From Sulfurimonas hydrogeniphila (lineage in GTDB: Bacteria; Campylobacterota; Campylobacteria; Campylobacterales; Sulfurimonadaceae), in contig NZ_CP035534.1 of NCBI RefSeq assembly GCF_009068765.1, positions 682,001 through 746,000 on the forward strand: 64,000 nt of DNA, given 5' to 3'. The notes under the pieces are model-generated. The model saw nothing but the letters and a program-made list of their open reading frames with translations. It had not been told where the DNA came from and did no database searches. Of this stretch, positions 47,066 to 57,250 are shown in pieces. The position numbers were made by a program, and so were the translations under genes. Every line of letters starts with the position of its first letter. Position 1 is the stretch's first letter.

Positions 47066-48178
47066 CTATACAAAGCTTTTTGTCCCACCTTTGTCATACA
47101 TATCTTTGTATCGGAATGTGATGAGATTTTGCATGATGGCAAACAGTATCATAAAATTTAAAAAACTGCTGCCTCCGTAGGAAAACATAGGCAGAGGTAC
47201 GCCGACTACAGGGGCATAGCCTATAGTCATGGCAATGTTGACACCCATATATATGAAAATCATAAAAGAGATAGCGACAGTTACAACTTTAATATAGTAG
47301 TCATTGTTAAATATACTCAGACTCAAAAGATGCAGGATGAGCATAGCATAGAGTAAAATGAGTGCTAACGCTCCTAAAAAGCCGGTTCGCTCAACAACAA
47401 AGGCAAAAATAAAATCACTTGTGGCGATAGGCAAAAATTTCATCTGTGTCTGTGTCGCATTCTCTTTGTCTTTTCCTGTCCATCCGCCAGAGCCTATAGC
47501 GATGATAGACTGCTGTACGTGATACGATGGTTTTTCACTTAAAAAATCTGTAATTCTCTCTTTTTGATAATCATGCAGCATAAATTTATAGGCAAGCGGG
47601 GACAGAATCAAAATTCCTGCAACAATAGTGGCTATTATTTTCCAATAAACACCTACATAAAACAAAACGCTATAGCCTATAAGCAGTAAAACAAGGGCTG
47701 TACCCAAATCCGGTTCTTTTGCAATAAGAACAAAAGGGAGCAGTATGTAAAAGCTTATGCGTAAAAAATCTTTGAGTCTGTAGCCTTGTTGAGGAGGAGG
47801 ATTTTTATGTATAAGATAGGCAAGCATTAAAATAAGCGCAGGTTTTACAAATTCTGAGGGCTGTATGGTGGCATTGATGAAGGGTATTTCTATCCACCTT
47901 TGGGCTCCAAGGCGTGAGTGTCCGAAAAGTTCTACTGCAAAAAGCAGGGCAATATTGCCCCAGTATATAAAAGGGATAAGCCAGCTCATCCGTCTGATAG
48001 GCAATAAAAATACAACCAAAAAAGCCAAAAGTGCAACACCGACATAGGCAAGCTGTTTTTCAGCAAGAGCAGGGACAGCTTCACCGATGAGCCAATGAGA
48101 CATAATTATCAAAGGAATGATAAGAATGATGGAAAAAAAGTCAAATTGTGATAAAATACTCTTATCAAATCTCCACAA
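47066..48178 (-). CDS. rodA: RodA, SEDS-family peptidoglycan polymerase
   Basis: A 370-residue polytopic protein with about ten helices. Family motifs: PSEFVKPALILMLAYL, KEPDLGTALVLLLIGY (catalytic-loop region) and the C-terminal VVGVPLPMFSYGGSSFLNFMI. It polymerises glycan strands for cell elongation with PBP2. Length and motifs favour RodA over FtsW. The TTG start at 48178 is uncertain. It converges with msbA. Confidence 0.92.
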   Translation of the reverse strand: MWRFDKSILSQFDFFSIILIIPLIIMSHWLIGEAVPALAEKQLAYVGVALLAFLVVFLLPIRRMSWLIPFIYWGNIALLFAVELFGHSRLGAQRWIEIPFINATIQPSEFVKPALILMLAYLIHKNPPPQQGYRLKDFLRISFYILLPFVLIAKEPDLGTALVLLLIGYSVLFYVGVYWKIIATIVAGILILSPLAYKFMLHDYQKERITDFLSEKPSYHVQQSIIAIGSGGWTGKDKENATQTQMKFLPIATSDFIFAFVVERTGFLGALALILLYAMLILHLLSLSIFNNDYYIKVVTVAISFMIFIYMGVNIAMTIGYAPVVGVPLPMFSYGGSSFLNFMILFAIMQNLITFRYKDMYDKGGTKSFV

Positions 48179-48231
48179 ATTTGTAACTCCAAAATAAAAT
48201 TATTATGATTGTATCATAAAGGCTGTAAAGA

Positions 48232-49206
48232 ATGATAAACACACAAGAATACAAATGCGTAAATCCTGAACGACTGGATACTTTTTTGACTGCACAGATA
48301 GGACAGACCCGTTCGCAGATAGCAGGACTGATCAAACATGAATGTGTCTTTGTAGATGGAAAAAAAGTTCCCCGTCCGGGTGTAAAACTTAAATCAGGAC
48401 AGACAGTCAGGGTAGAATTTCCTGAGGCGAAAGAGGAAAAAGCACTTGATGTAGATTTTGATGTTGAAATTTTATATGAAGATGATGACGTTCTGGTCAT
48501 AAACAAGCCAAGCGGCGTGACAGTTCATCCTGCACCGAGTGTCAAAGAAGCAACACTGGTTGACTGGCTCAAGCACAAAGGTATCAGACTTTCTACTATA
48601 AGCGGGGAAGAGCGTCACGGTATCGTGCATCGTCTGGATAAAGGAACGAGTGGCACAATGGTTGTTGCCAAAAACAATGCTGCCCATGAATTTTTGTCAA
48701 AACAGTTGCAGGACAAAAGTATGGGGCGTTACTATATAGCTGTCATAGTGCCTCCTCTAAAAGAAGAAATTACCACAATAGAATCAAACATAGGCAGAAG
48801 TGCCCATAACCGTTTGAAAATGGCATCCGGACTGGAACATGCAAAGTATGCAAAAACGATGTTTAAACATCTGGCTTTGAGTGAAGATGAACAGACACAG
48901 CTTATAGCCTGTAAGCTTTTTACCGGAAGAACCCATCAGATAAGGGTACACCTTGAGAGTATGAACCGTCATATTTTGGGGGATCATATCTATGGATTGA
49001 GCCCAAAACAGGAGAACTCGGAACGTATTTTGCTGCATGCCTATATGATTTACTTTATTCATCCTTCAACAAAAGAAAAGTTAACTTTTCAAGCAGAGTT
49101 TGATGCTATAATGCGAGAAACAATTTATAAAAAATTTGATACGGAGATTTTAAATGAAGTTATTGAGCCTGAGTACATTATGCGCAGTTTCACTGCTGAT
49201 TCTTAG
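48232..49206 (+). CDS. RluA/RluD-family 23S rRNA pseudouridine synthase
   Basis: A 324-residue protein with an N-terminal S4-like RNA-binding segment (RLDTFLTAQIGQTRSQIAGLI) and the synthase domain with the catalytic aspartate in GIVHRLDKGTSG, then GRTHQIRVHL. The S4 plus RluA layout is most like RluD (U1911/1915/1917 of 23S rRNA). The exact target is inferred. Its 3' end overlaps the following gene by 53 bases. Confidence 0.9.
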   Translation: MINTQEYKCVNPERLDTFLTAQIGQTRSQIAGLIKHECVFVDGKKVPRPGVKLKSGQTVRVEFPEAKEEKALDVDFDVEILYEDDDVLVINKPSGVTVHPAPSVKEATLVDWLKHKGIRLSTISGEERHGIVHRLDKGTSGTMVVAKNNAAHEFLSKQLQDKSMGRYYIAVIVPPLKEEITTIESNIGRSAHNRLKMASGLEHAKYAKTMFKHLALSEDEQTQLIACKLFTGRTHQIRVHLESMNRHILGDHIYGLSPKQENSERILLHAYMIYFIHPSTKEKLTFQAEFDAIMRETIYKKFDTEILNEVIEPEYIMRSFTADS

Positions 49207-50539
49207 TGGCTGTCAGGGAATAAGCCCGCTGCCAAAGAAAAAAGTTGCTATAGACTCTACGCTGCCTGTTGTAATGCTTACAAAAAATGGAATCATGCGT
49301 GATATGAAAACGGTAGCCTTTGAATGGAAAAGTATAAAAGATCCGCGTGTAAACGGTATTTATGTCTATAAAAGAATTCTAGGGAAAAAAGCCACAAAAG
49401 AACTGGATTATTATGACCGTATAGACAATAGATTTAAAACACATTATCTTGATACAAAGAATGAACCGGGTACAAAATACAGTTATGCTTTCAGGGTGGT
49501 TTCCAAAGATGCCCAGGGCAAACTCAGTAAAGTATATAATGTCAGCACTCTCCCTGTCCTGGAATCTGTAGCCTGGATACACTCCATTGCCGGACTTCCT
49601 CGAAGTGCGAAAATTATATGGAGACCGCATGAAAATCAACGGGTTGCATCCTATATAATTGAACGCCAGAGTGTTGAAGATGAATCATTTAAAAAAATTG
49701 CAATACTGAAAGGGCGCTTGAATGCCGAGTATATTGATGAAGGTTTAAAAGACAATGCCGTATATCTGTACAGAATTCGGGTAAAGACCTATGATGGAAT
49801 TATTTCAAAACCTTCACAGATTGTAAAATCTGTAACAAAGGCACTGCCAAAAGGTGTAGAACATATAAGTGCAAGCAAAAATTTGCCAAAAATGATAAAA
49901 ATCAGCTGGTCTGCTTCAAAACAAAAAGATTTTCATCAATACTATTTATACAGAGGCGAAGACATAGACAGCTCTTTTGAACTGATAGCCAAACTGTATA
50001 ACAACAGCTTTACAGATCATATTAACAAAGACGGGCAGGTTTATTTTTACAGAGTCAGTGTTGTGGATAAAGACGGGCTTGAAAGCGAACATGATAAAAA
50101 TACCGTTATGGGGATGACACTGCCAAAGCCTGATGCTCCTGTTATTACCTCAATACAGCTTACTGATTCAGGAGTAGAACTTTCCTGGAAAACTGCAGAC
50201 GCAAGAATCAAATCTTATGAAATTGTCAGAAAGCGCCAGATAGGCTGGTTTAAAGAGACAAAAAAAGAGTATAAGAATATTCATACAAACAGGTTTATTG
50301 ATACAAACATTGCTGCAGACAGTATGTATGCATATACTGTTTACGGTATAGATGAAAACGGTATAGTTTCAAAACCGAGTACTGAAGTCAAAATAAAAGT
50401 TGGTGCATTTACCAAGGTGGTAGATGGAGAAAAGAGTTCGCCGGTGAAAGAGGTTCCTGTCAAAACTTACACAAAGGATACAGACAGCACACAAGAGAAA
50501 GTGACTCCTGTAAAAGATTTAGATTTAAACGAGATTTAA
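49154..50539 (+). CDS. Fibronectin type III repeat lipoprotein
   Basis: A 461-residue exported protein with lipobox ILSGC (Cys20) and at least three Fn3-like modules (about 30-125, 135-220, 225-325, possibly a fourth to 415), each with the repeated YxYRVxxVDxxG pattern (e.g. [32 protein letters not shown]). The tail is Lys/Thr/Pro-rich. It is probably an outer-membrane or surface adhesive or scaffold protein. It starts 53 bases inside the preceding gene, an unusually long overlap. Confidence 0.8.
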   Translation: MKLLSLSTLCAVSLLILSGCQGISPLPKKKVAIDSTLPVVMLTKNGIMRDMKTVAFEWKSIKDPRVNGIYVYKRILGKKATKELDYYDRIDNRFKTHYLDTKNEPGTKYSYAFRVVSKDAQGKLSKVYNVSTLPVLESVAWIHSIAGLPRSAKIIWRPHENQRVASYIIERQSVEDESFKKIAILKGRLNAEYIDEGLKDNAVYLYRIRVKTYDGIISKPSQIVKSVTKALPKGVEHISASKNLPKMIKISWSASKQKDFHQYYLYRGEDIDSSFELIAKLYNNSFTDHINKDGQVYFYRVSVVDKDGLESEHDKNTVMGMTLPKPDAPVITSIQLTDSGVELSWKTADARIKSYEIVRKRQIGWFKETKKEYKNIHTNRFIDTNIAADSMYAYTVYGIDENGIVSKPSTEVKIKVGAFTKVVDGEKSSPVKEVPVKTYTKDTDSTQEKVTPVKDLDLNEI

Positions 50540-51711
50540 TGCCACATTTACATATAGAAAAATTTAAACAAATTGATTTTCCAAAGCTTTGTGATGAGGT
50601 GAGTTTTAATTTTATTGCATCAAATGTTTTGCATGCCGATGAAAAACTCATTGCAACAACTGTAGAAGGTGAAGATTTTTTTCTTTTGGTTAAAGAAGAA
50701 GAGAACAGAAGCCTGCTCAAAACTGACAAGCTTACGCGTCCCGCTTCCATACACAATGTACATAAAGCACTTTTGGCATATGCAAAAGCTGCAGGGTTAC
50801 ATGTAATCGCTTCAAATGTACCCCAGGCACCGAAGAATATACATCTGCAGGAAGTAACGGCACTCAAAAAAATAGAATATTTTGCCAATGAATTTCCACA
50901 GGACAAAGAGGTCCGCATTGAAGTAGGCTTTGGCTCTGGACGGCATTTGCTGCATCAGGCAGCAAAGAATCCTGATGTGCTCTTTATAGGTTTGGAGATT
51001 CATCGTCCTTCCATAGAACAGGTACTCAAACAGAGCGTTATACAGAAGCTGGATAATTTACTTGTGCTTGATTATGATGCGAGGCTTTTTATGGAGCTTG
51101 TTCCTTCAAATATCGTCGGGGCTATTTATGTGCATTTTCCTGTTCCGTGGGATAAAAAACCGCATCGCAGAGTTATTTCAACTTCTTTTATCCAAGAGGC
51201 CCGTCGTGTATTGAAAGTTGGCGGGACTTTGGAGCTTAGAACAGACAGTGAAAACTATTATGTGTACTCTTATGAAACCTTTATAGCATTTGACAAAACA
51301 ACACTGCAAATTAATAAAAACAAAGATATAGCCATCAGTTCAAAATATGAAGACAGATGGAAAAGACAAGAAAAAAACATTTATGATGTGACAATGATAA
51401 ATGATGAGTTTTCTCAGGAATTGGCTATTGAAGGTGACTTTACTTTTACAAAACCCGGCTTGAGTGTGGAAGAAATCATTGCACTGCATAATAAGACTTT
51501 TCGTTTTGAAGGCGGTTTTATACATTTTGAACGTGTATACAGACTCAAAGAAGGGGTTATGCTGCGTTTGTCAATGGGGAGTTTTGACAGACCGGAACAT
51601 TTGTATCTTATTATCAATAATGAAGAAGTTTTTTACTATCCAGAGTACCCATTAAAATCACGCAGTAATCTCAAAGCACACAAAGAACTGAACAAGGTGT
51701 TACATGGATAA
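50539..51711 (+). CDS. trmB: tRNA (guanine-N7-)-methyltransferase with N-terminal extension
   Basis: Methylates G46 of tRNA. The 390 residues are much longer than E. coli TrmB (239). The core is in the middle: [16 protein letters not shown] (SAM binding), [10 protein letters not shown], and [16 protein letters not shown] in place of the usual FPDPW. About 125 residues precede the core and about 125 follow it; such long forms are typical of Helicobacter and Campylobacter relatives. It overlaps ftsE by eight bases. Confidence 0.9.
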   Translation: MPHLHIEKFKQIDFPKLCDEVSFNFIASNVLHADEKLIATTVEGEDFFLLVKEEENRSLLKTDKLTRPASIHNVHKALLAYAKAAGLHVIASNVPQAPKNIHLQEVTALKKIEYFANEFPQDKEVRIEVGFGSGRHLLHQAAKNPDVLFIGLEIHRPSIEQVLKQSVIQKLDNLLVLDYDARLFMELVPSNIVGAIYVHFPVPWDKKPHRRVISTSFIQEARRVLKVGGTLELRTDSENYYVYSYETFIAFDKTTLQINKNKDIAISSKYEDRWKRQEKNIYDVTMINDEFSQELAIEGDFTFTKPGLSVEEIIALHNKTFRFEGGFIHFERVYRLKEGVMLRLSMGSFDRPEHLYLIINNEEVFYYPEYPLKSRSNLKAHKELNKVLHG

Positions 51712-52375
51712 AGTTATTATTGCTCAAAACCTTTCTCTTGCTTATTCCAAAGATGAAACCATTATAAACAAAGCAAATTTTTCTATAGACTCGGGAAGTT
51801 TTGTTTTTATAACCGGAGCAAGCGGTAGCGGAAAATCAACACTGTTAAAGTCACTCTATGGTGCGCTCAAACCCATAGAGGGAAGTCTTGTTGTCGGAGG
51901 TGTTGAACTCAAGGGTGTTTCAAATGCAAAGCTGAATTTTTTGCGAAAGCATCTCGGCATTGTTTTTCAGGACTATAAACTTGTAAAAGAGTGGACGATA
52001 GAAAAGAATATCATGCTGCCGCTGATTATAAACGGCTATGAAAAAAGTATCACACAGAGTCAGGTTGACTCTCTGCTTAAGCATGTAAGACTGCAGCATC
52101 AAGTGGGGAAGTATCCTTTGGAACTCAGCGGCGGAGAGCAACAGCGTGTAGCCATGGCAAGAGCCTTGGCACATAATCCGATTTTGATACTTGCCGATGA
52201 GCCGACAGGTAATCTTGATGATTACTCTTCACAGCTGATCTGGAATCTTTTAGAAGGTGCAAATGAGCAGCTTAAAACTACTGTTATTGTGGTAACACAC
52301 CATATTCCTGAAACAATGAAGGTTGATTACAAGCACTATCATATAGAATTCGGAGAGGTACATGAAGTCATTTAA
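51704..52375 (+). CDS. ftsE: FtsE-like ABC ATPase
   Basis: A 223-residue ATPase: Walker [10 protein letters not shown], signature [15 protein letters not shown], Walker [14 protein letters not shown]. With FtsX it regulates cell-wall hydrolysis at division rather than transport. The assignment relies on its position directly before ftsX and envC with overlapping frames. Confidence 0.88.
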   Translation: MDKVIIAQNLSLAYSKDETIINKANFSIDSGSFVFITGASGSGKSTLLKSLYGALKPIEGSLVVGGVELKGVSNAKLNFLRKHLGIVFQDYKLVKEWTIEKNIMLPLIINGYEKSITQSQVDSLLKHVRLQHQVGKYPLELSGGEQQRVAMARALAHNPILILADEPTGNLDDYSSQLIWNLLEGANEQLKTTVIVVTHHIPETMKVDYKHYHIEFGEVHEVI

Positions 52376-53174
52376 AAACCATATCTCTCTTGTTATTGCT
52401 CTTGTGAGTATACTTTTTTCATTGCAGATTTTTACTATAGTAGACAGATCTATCAATGCCTATAAAGAGAATCTGGCAAACAACTATTCACTTGTGGTCG
52501 TCAGTCAAAAAACATTGCAGCCAAAAGAGTTGACGGATAAGATAACAGCACTCTCTTCTGTCGAACAGCTTTCTCCTGATGAGATTATAAAAAAACTCAA
52601 TACCGGGATAAGCAAAAAAAATATAGAACTGTTGAAAATAACATTGCCAAAATTTTATAAATTTAAATTAAAAAGGTATCCGACACCTGTTGAGTTGCAA
52701 AAAATAAAAAAAGAGCTTTTAGCATACCCGTATATTACAAAAGTGGAAACTTTTTCAAATACACATGACACAACCTATAAACTGCTGCTGCTTTTTAAAA
52801 ATGTCATATCTGTTTTGGCTGTATCTATTTTGCTTGTTACGATACTTTTAATATTTAAAGAACTTCGCATATGGCAGTTCAAACACAATGAAAGAATGAA
52901 TATAATGGGATTGTTCGGTGCGCCTACATGGTTGCGTTCAGCAGTTTTGTTTCGGCTTTCCATTGTTGATGCATTTATAGCCTTTGGTATTTCATTTGTA
53001 GCTTTTTCCTATTTTGCCTCAAGTCCGTGGGTAAAAGAACAGTTTGTAAACATAGGCATATCTGTTGTGATTTTTGACAAAGTGTATGATTCACTGATTA
53101 TGCTTGGTGTTTCTATAACAGTCTCTATTTTACTGGCAGGTTTTATAGTTTTAGGGCATAAAGAAGAGGTCTGA
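52362..53174 (+). CDS. ftsX: FtsX-like membrane protein
   Basis: A 270-residue protein with the FtsX topology: an N-terminal helix (about 8-30), a periplasmic domain to about 140, and three C-terminal helices (about 145-165, 200-225, 240-262). NIMGLFGAPTWLRSAVLFRL is the conserved cytoplasmic segment. It overlaps ftsE by 14 bases and envC by one. Confidence 0.87.
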   Translation: MKSFKNHISLVIALVSILFSLQIFTIVDRSINAYKENLANNYSLVVVSQKTLQPKELTDKITALSSVEQLSPDEIIKKLNTGISKKNIELLKITLPKFYKFKLKRYPTPVELQKIKKELLAYPYITKVETFSNTHDTTYKLLLLFKNVISVLAVSILLVTILLIFKELRIWQFKHNERMNIMGLFGAPTWLRSAVLFRLSIVDAFIAFGISFVAFSYFASSPWVKEQFVNIGISVVIFDKVYDSLIMLGVSITVSILLAGFIVLGHKEEV

Positions 53175-54400
53175 TGAGAGCTGTATTATTTTTTTTACTC
53201 TTTATATGCAGCAGTGCTGTATTCGGATCAACAGCAATAGATAAAAAAATAAACAAAACAAGTTCTGCGCTGCAGTCTTATACGAAGAACTATTCTGTAC
53301 TTAATGCGAAAATGGCACAGACGGCCAAAGCTATCATCAAACAAAAAACAGAGTTGGCAAAAAAAACGCGTTATCTCAAACAGTTGGAAAAAGAACTCTC
53401 TCTCAAAGAGAGCAGTCACAGTGAGAATATACAACAGTTGAAAATTTTAAAAAAATCCCAGGAAGCACTTCAAAAAAAACGACAAAAACTCGAAGAGGAT
53501 CTGATTTTTGTTATAGCCAAAACTGTCTCTTTATCAGTTGTTCTGGAAAAAGAGTATCCTGAAAACGAAGAAGCCATCATGGAGTTTGAAGTTTTAAAAG
53601 CTATGCTGAAAGCTTCAAAAGACAAAGCAAAACTTTTAAGCAGAAAATTTTTTGAAAATGAAAAAAATATAGATTTAATCAGTTTACATGTAAGTTCACT
53701 CGAAGTGGCAATCGCAAATATAGATCAAAAAAGAAAAGAAGTAATCCGAAGAAAAAAAGAGAACAAAAAAGCGTTAAAAAAACTGACTTTGGCAAAAGAG
53801 TCCTACAAAAAAGAGTTAAAAAGTCTTATCAGAAGGCAAAATGCTTTAAAAAGGACTCTTTCTAAGCTTAATCTTATAAAAATAGATGAAATTAAAAGAG
53901 CAAAAGAAGAAAAGATGAGAAAACTGGCTTTTGCAAAACGTCAGAACAAACTTGGAAAGAACCTGCCAAAAGTAAAAAAACATGGCAGCAGTTATCAGGC
54001 AATAAAGACAATCAGGTACAGAGGACGAAAAACGATTGCTCCGCTTAATGCGTATACAATTACAAAAAAATACGGTACCTATACAGATCCTATTTACGGT
54101 ATAAAGATATTTAATGAGTCTATCTCTTTGAAACCAAAATATCCTAATGCAAAAGTAAAAACTGTTTTCAACGGTAAAGTGATTTATGCGGCAAAGACAG
54201 CGGTTTTAGACAATATTGTGATTGTCGAACACAAAAACGGACTCCATACGATTTATGCAAATCTTTCACAGATAGCACCAAATGTCAAAAAAGGGAAAAA
54301 GATTGCCAAAGGTGCAACAATCGGCAGGGTTAAAGATGAACTTGTTTTTGAAGTCACACAAAAAACAAATCATATTAATCCGATACGTTTATTTCAATAG
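53174..54400 (+). CDS. EnvC-like murein hydrolase activator
   Basis: A 408-residue exported protein: signal peptide (LFFLLFICSSAVFGS), a long Lys-rich coiled coil (about 25-255) and a C-terminal LytM/M23-like domain (about 310-405). The zinc ligands of active M23 enzymes are missing (GLHTIYANLS and ELVFEVTQK where HVH and HLHFE motifs are expected), so it should activate amidases instead of cutting peptidoglycan itself. Coupling to ftsEX makes this role convincing. A palindrome copy lies at 53684. Confidence 0.87.
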   Translation: MRAVLFFLLFICSSAVFGSTAIDKKINKTSSALQSYTKNYSVLNAKMAQTAKAIIKQKTELAKKTRYLKQLEKELSLKESSHSENIQQLKILKKSQEALQKKRQKLEEDLIFVIAKTVSLSVVLEKEYPENEEAIMEFEVLKAMLKASKDKAKLLSRKFFENEKNIDLISLHVSSLEVAIANIDQKRKEVIRRKKENKKALKKLTLAKESYKKELKSLIRRQNALKRTLSKLNLIKIDEIKRAKEEKMRKLAFAKRQNKLGKNLPKVKKHGSSYQAIKTIRYRGRKTIAPLNAYTITKKYGTYTDPIYGIKIFNESISLKPKYPNAKVKTVFNGKVIYAAKTAVLDNIVIVEHKNGLHTIYANLSQIAPNVKKGKKIAKGATIGRVKDELVFEVTQKTNHINPIRLFQ

Positions 54401-54407
54401 ATTTTGA

Positions 54408-54413
54408 TATAAT
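54408..54413 (+). promoter_or_regulatory. thrC promoter -10 box
   Basis: TATAAT in TTTTGATATAATTGCAA, 33 bases before thrC; same extended context as at 2525. Confidence 0.55.
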
Positions 54414-54440
54414 TGCAAAAATAAAAAACAGAGAAAAAAT

Positions 54441-55913
54441 ATGAACTTTATTCAAACACGCGGCGTAGATAAGAAAAAGCCGCAAACGGTTACCTTTTCG
54501 GAAGCAATATTGAGTCCTATAGCATCTTTTGGCGGTTTATATGTCCCGCAAAATCTTCCTGCTCTCGGAGAAGAATTTTTACAAAAGCATTTGAACTCTT
54601 CTTATAAAGAACTTGCAGCAGATATGTTGGATCGTTTTGAAATAGATATAGCAAAAGAAGTGATTGATGAGGCACTGAGTCTGTATGACAAATTTGATGA
54701 TGCATCCAATCCTGTCCCTGTTGTAAAAGTCAAAGAAAACCTCTATATCAGTGAACTGTATCACGGGCCTACTCGCGCATTTAAAGATATGGCACTGCAA
54801 CCCTTTGGTGTAGTTCTTTCTTCTATCGCACAGAGATTAAATGAAAATTATTTGATTTTGGCTGCAACAAGCGGAGATACCGGTCCTGCGGCACTTGAAA
54901 CTTTTAAAAACAAAGCAAATGTAAAAGTTGCATGTCTCTACCCGGATGGCGGAACAAGTGATGTGCAGCGTCTGCAGATGGTGACAGAAGATGCACCAAA
55001 CCTAAAAGTCATCGGGATAAACGGTGTTTTTGATGATGCACAAAGCGCTTTAAAACGTTTACTGGCTTCACAAAGTTTCAAGAATGCATTGCAAAAAAAA
55101 GATATGAAACTCTCAGCAGCAAATTCAGTCAATTTTGGACGTATAATATTTCAGATTATTTATCATATTCACTCTTATCTGGAGCTGGTTCGTCAAAATG
55201 CAGTCACAATGGGTGAAAAAGTGTATCTGAACGTCCCAAGCGGGAACTTTGGAAATGCTCTTGGGGGATATTATGCCTGGAAAATGGGTCTGCCTGTTGA
55301 AAAAATCATTATTTCATCGAATGAAAACAATGTGCTTACGCGTCTGATTCGTGACGGGAAATATGATTTGAGAAATTGTGAAGTTATCGGTACGACATCA
55401 CCTGCTATGGATATTTTAAAGTCATCAAATGTTGAAAGAGTTTTGTTCGATCTGTTTGGAGAAGACAGAACAAAAGAGTTAATGCAAAATCTTGAAGAAA
55501 ATAATTTCTATGAATTGACAGCGGATGAACTTACAAAGCTTCGTGAGTGTTTTGATGCTGATTTTTGTACAGGAGAAGAGGGTAAAAAATACATCAAAGA
55601 GACTTTTGAAAAATATAACTATTTGATGGATCCGCATACGGCTACATGTATGAAATCCTATGAAACATGTTCAAAACCTGAGATTAAGACTATTGCCTAT
55701 TCGACAGCTGAGTGGACGAAATTTTCTCCGGTAATTGCAAATGCACTGACAGGAGAGATTGATATGAAAGATATTGATGCGTTAGAATCAATATCGAGAG
55801 TGGCAAATTTTGAAATTCCAAAGATGATACAAGAGTTGTTTACAAAACCGATAGTGCAAAAAACAGTGATAGAAAAAGAGGAAATAGAAGAAGAGATACT
55901 TAAATTTTTATAA
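54441..55913 (+). CDS. thrC: Threonine synthase
   Basis: A PLP enzyme converting O-phosphohomoserine to threonine. The 490-residue length fits the longer class II type. The PLP lysine is in YHGPTRAFKDMALQ; LAATSGDTGPAALE and VPSGNFGNALGGYYAWKMG bind phosphate and cofactor. It has its own promoter. Confidence 0.96.
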   Translation: MNFIQTRGVDKKKPQTVTFSEAILSPIASFGGLYVPQNLPALGEEFLQKHLNSSYKELAADMLDRFEIDIAKEVIDEALSLYDKFDDASNPVPVVKVKENLYISELYHGPTRAFKDMALQPFGVVLSSIAQRLNENYLILAATSGDTGPAALETFKNKANVKVACLYPDGGTSDVQRLQMVTEDAPNLKVIGINGVFDDAQSALKRLLASQSFKNALQKKDMKLSAANSVNFGRIIFQIIYHIHSYLELVRQNAVTMGEKVYLNVPSGNFGNALGGYYAWKMGLPVEKIIISSNENNVLTRLIRDGKYDLRNCEVIGTTSPAMDILKSSNVERVLFDLFGEDRTKELMQNLEENNFYELTADELTKLRECFDADFCTGEEGKKYIKETFEKYNYLMDPHTATCMKSYETCSKPEIKTIAYSTAEWTKFSPVIANALTGEIDMKDIDALESISRVANFEIPKMIQELFTKPIVQKTVIEKEEIEEEILKFL

Positions 55914-56002
55914 CATTTTCAAAAAGTGATAAATCATTATTATTAACAGTTTAAGTTGTCATTAACTATTAAAGATGTAAAATAACTTTAATAGGAAAAA
56001 TT

Positions 56003-56413
56003 ATGAATAAAACAACAACTGAGGATAAGTTAAAGCAGAAGCGGAATATGCTTTATTACAATCAGCTGATACTGAATGAAAGACGTGCAAAGTCTTTTCA
56101 TGGAAGAAAAGCAAAAACAGCTAAAAAGCGTACAAGTTTTGGTTCTCAAAAAGTCGATTTTAAAGATTATCTGTTTATTCCCGAACAATGGGAATTCGTT
56201 GCATACATACTCTATTTTGTCGGTATCCCCTATACCGTTGGAGCTTTGTTTTTATTTTTATTTATAGCAAATGCAAATTGGGAAAGCTTTCAGTTACTGA
56301 ATCTCAATGCATTTCCTGTAGTTTGGCTGATAGGGTATGAAATAGTCTCTGTCTGTCTGTTGATCTGGATTATGATTCTGTATTTAACCTATGAAGCAGA
56401 AGACGGGTATTAA
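56003..56413 (+). CDS. Small membrane protein of unknown function
   Basis: A 136-residue protein with a very basic N-terminal half (about 1-50) followed by two membrane helices (about 67-92 and 104-130). No known motif is visible. It stands alone, with an 89-base A/T-rich gap after thrC and a probable terminator behind it. Confidence 0.65.
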   Translation: MNKTTTEDKLKQKRNMLYYNQLILNERRAKSFHGRKAKTAKKRTSFGSQKVDFKDYLFIPEQWEFVAYILYFVGIPYTVGALFLFLFIANANWESFQLLNLNAFPVVWLIGYEIVSVCLLIWIMILYLTYEAEDGY

Positions 56414-56446
56414 AGCAGCCCAGCCTTACAGCTTCACTGCTTTTTT
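56412..56446 (+). terminator. Probable terminator after the gene at 56003
   Basis: AAAGCAG pairs with CTGCTTT across a long 18-base loop and is followed by further T residues. It overlaps the 3' end of the convergent proC gene. Confidence 0.45.
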
Positions 56447-57184
56447 ATAGGCTTCTTCTATTGCTTGGATGCAGGCATTGCGAACATTTCCTTTTTCGAG
56501 TGCAGCATATCCTGCTGCTGTTGTTCCTCCCGGGCTCATGACACCATCTTTAAGCAGTGCAGGGTGTATTTCCTGGATAAGCTCTCCAAAACCGTCAAAC
56601 AAACCACGCATAATAGCCATGGCATCTTCGCGTTTGAGTCCCTGTTTGACTGCTCCGTCGCTTAAAGATTCTGCAATAAGTGCAAGATAAGCAGGACCGC
56701 TGCCGGCAAGAGCTGTTGCTATGTCTATTTCTTTCTCGTTTGCCAGCCATCTTGTTGATCCGATAGAATTAAAAAGCGTTTGTGCTTCTTCTTTATAGGC
56801 GGTATCTCCTGTAAGTGTTGTCATGGATTTTCCAACACTCGCCGCAAGGTTTGGCATAGCTCTTACAACTGCAGATGTGTTAAAATGATCTTTGAGTTTT
56901 TGAATGCCTGTTCCTGCCAAAACCGAATAGAGTATCTCTGCTCTGCCTTGCAGTTTTTTTGACACTTCTTCTACATTTGCCGGCTTTACACACAGGAGAA
57001 TATTTTTATCTTCAATATTAAAATTATCAAGAAGAGATTTCTTTACATGTAAACCGAGTTTTTCTTCAAAACTGTCTAACTTTTTACGGTCTCTTCCAAC
57101 TACTTCTATTTTGTAACTGTTTTTTAAACCTTTGGCAATGCTGAGTGCCATATTGCCATTTCCGATAAATGTAATTGTTTTCAT
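56426..57184 (-). CDS. proC: Pyrroline-5-carboxylate reductase
   Basis: The last step of proline synthesis. About 252 residues from ATG 57184, which gives MKTITFIGNGNMALSIAKGL with the NADPH-binding GNGNMA; the longer frame upstream is not homologous. AGGA lies just upstream. AMPNLAASVGKS and the C-terminal MSPGGTTAAGYAAL signature are intact. It is divergent from proA, so two proline genes share a 66-base intergenic region. A palindrome copy lies at 57043. Confidence 0.95.
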   Translation of the reverse strand: MKTITFIGNGNMALSIAKGLKNSYKIEVVGRDRKKLDSFEEKLGLHVKKSLLDNFNIEDKNILLCVKPANVEEVSKKLQGRAEILYSVLAGTGIQKLKDHFNTSAVVRAMPNLAASVGKSMTTLTGDTAYKEEAQTLFNSIGSTRWLANEKEIDIATALAGSGPAYLALIAESLSDGAVKQGLKREDAMAIMRGLFDGFGELIQEIHPALLKDGVMSPGGTTAAGYAALEKGNVRNACIQAIEEAYKKAVKL

Positions 57185-57207
57185 ACAAGTCCTAAATGTT
57201 TTATGGT

Positions 57208-57213
57208 AGTATA
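57208..57213 (-). promoter_or_regulatory. proC promoter -10 box
   Basis: TATACT on the minus strand, 23 bases before ATG 57184; TATAAC on the plus strand (57210-57215) may serve proA, so the two promoters overlap. Confidence 0.4.
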
Positions 57214-57250
57214 ACATTATTAAAATAAAGTCTAAAAAATGGGTGAGGAT

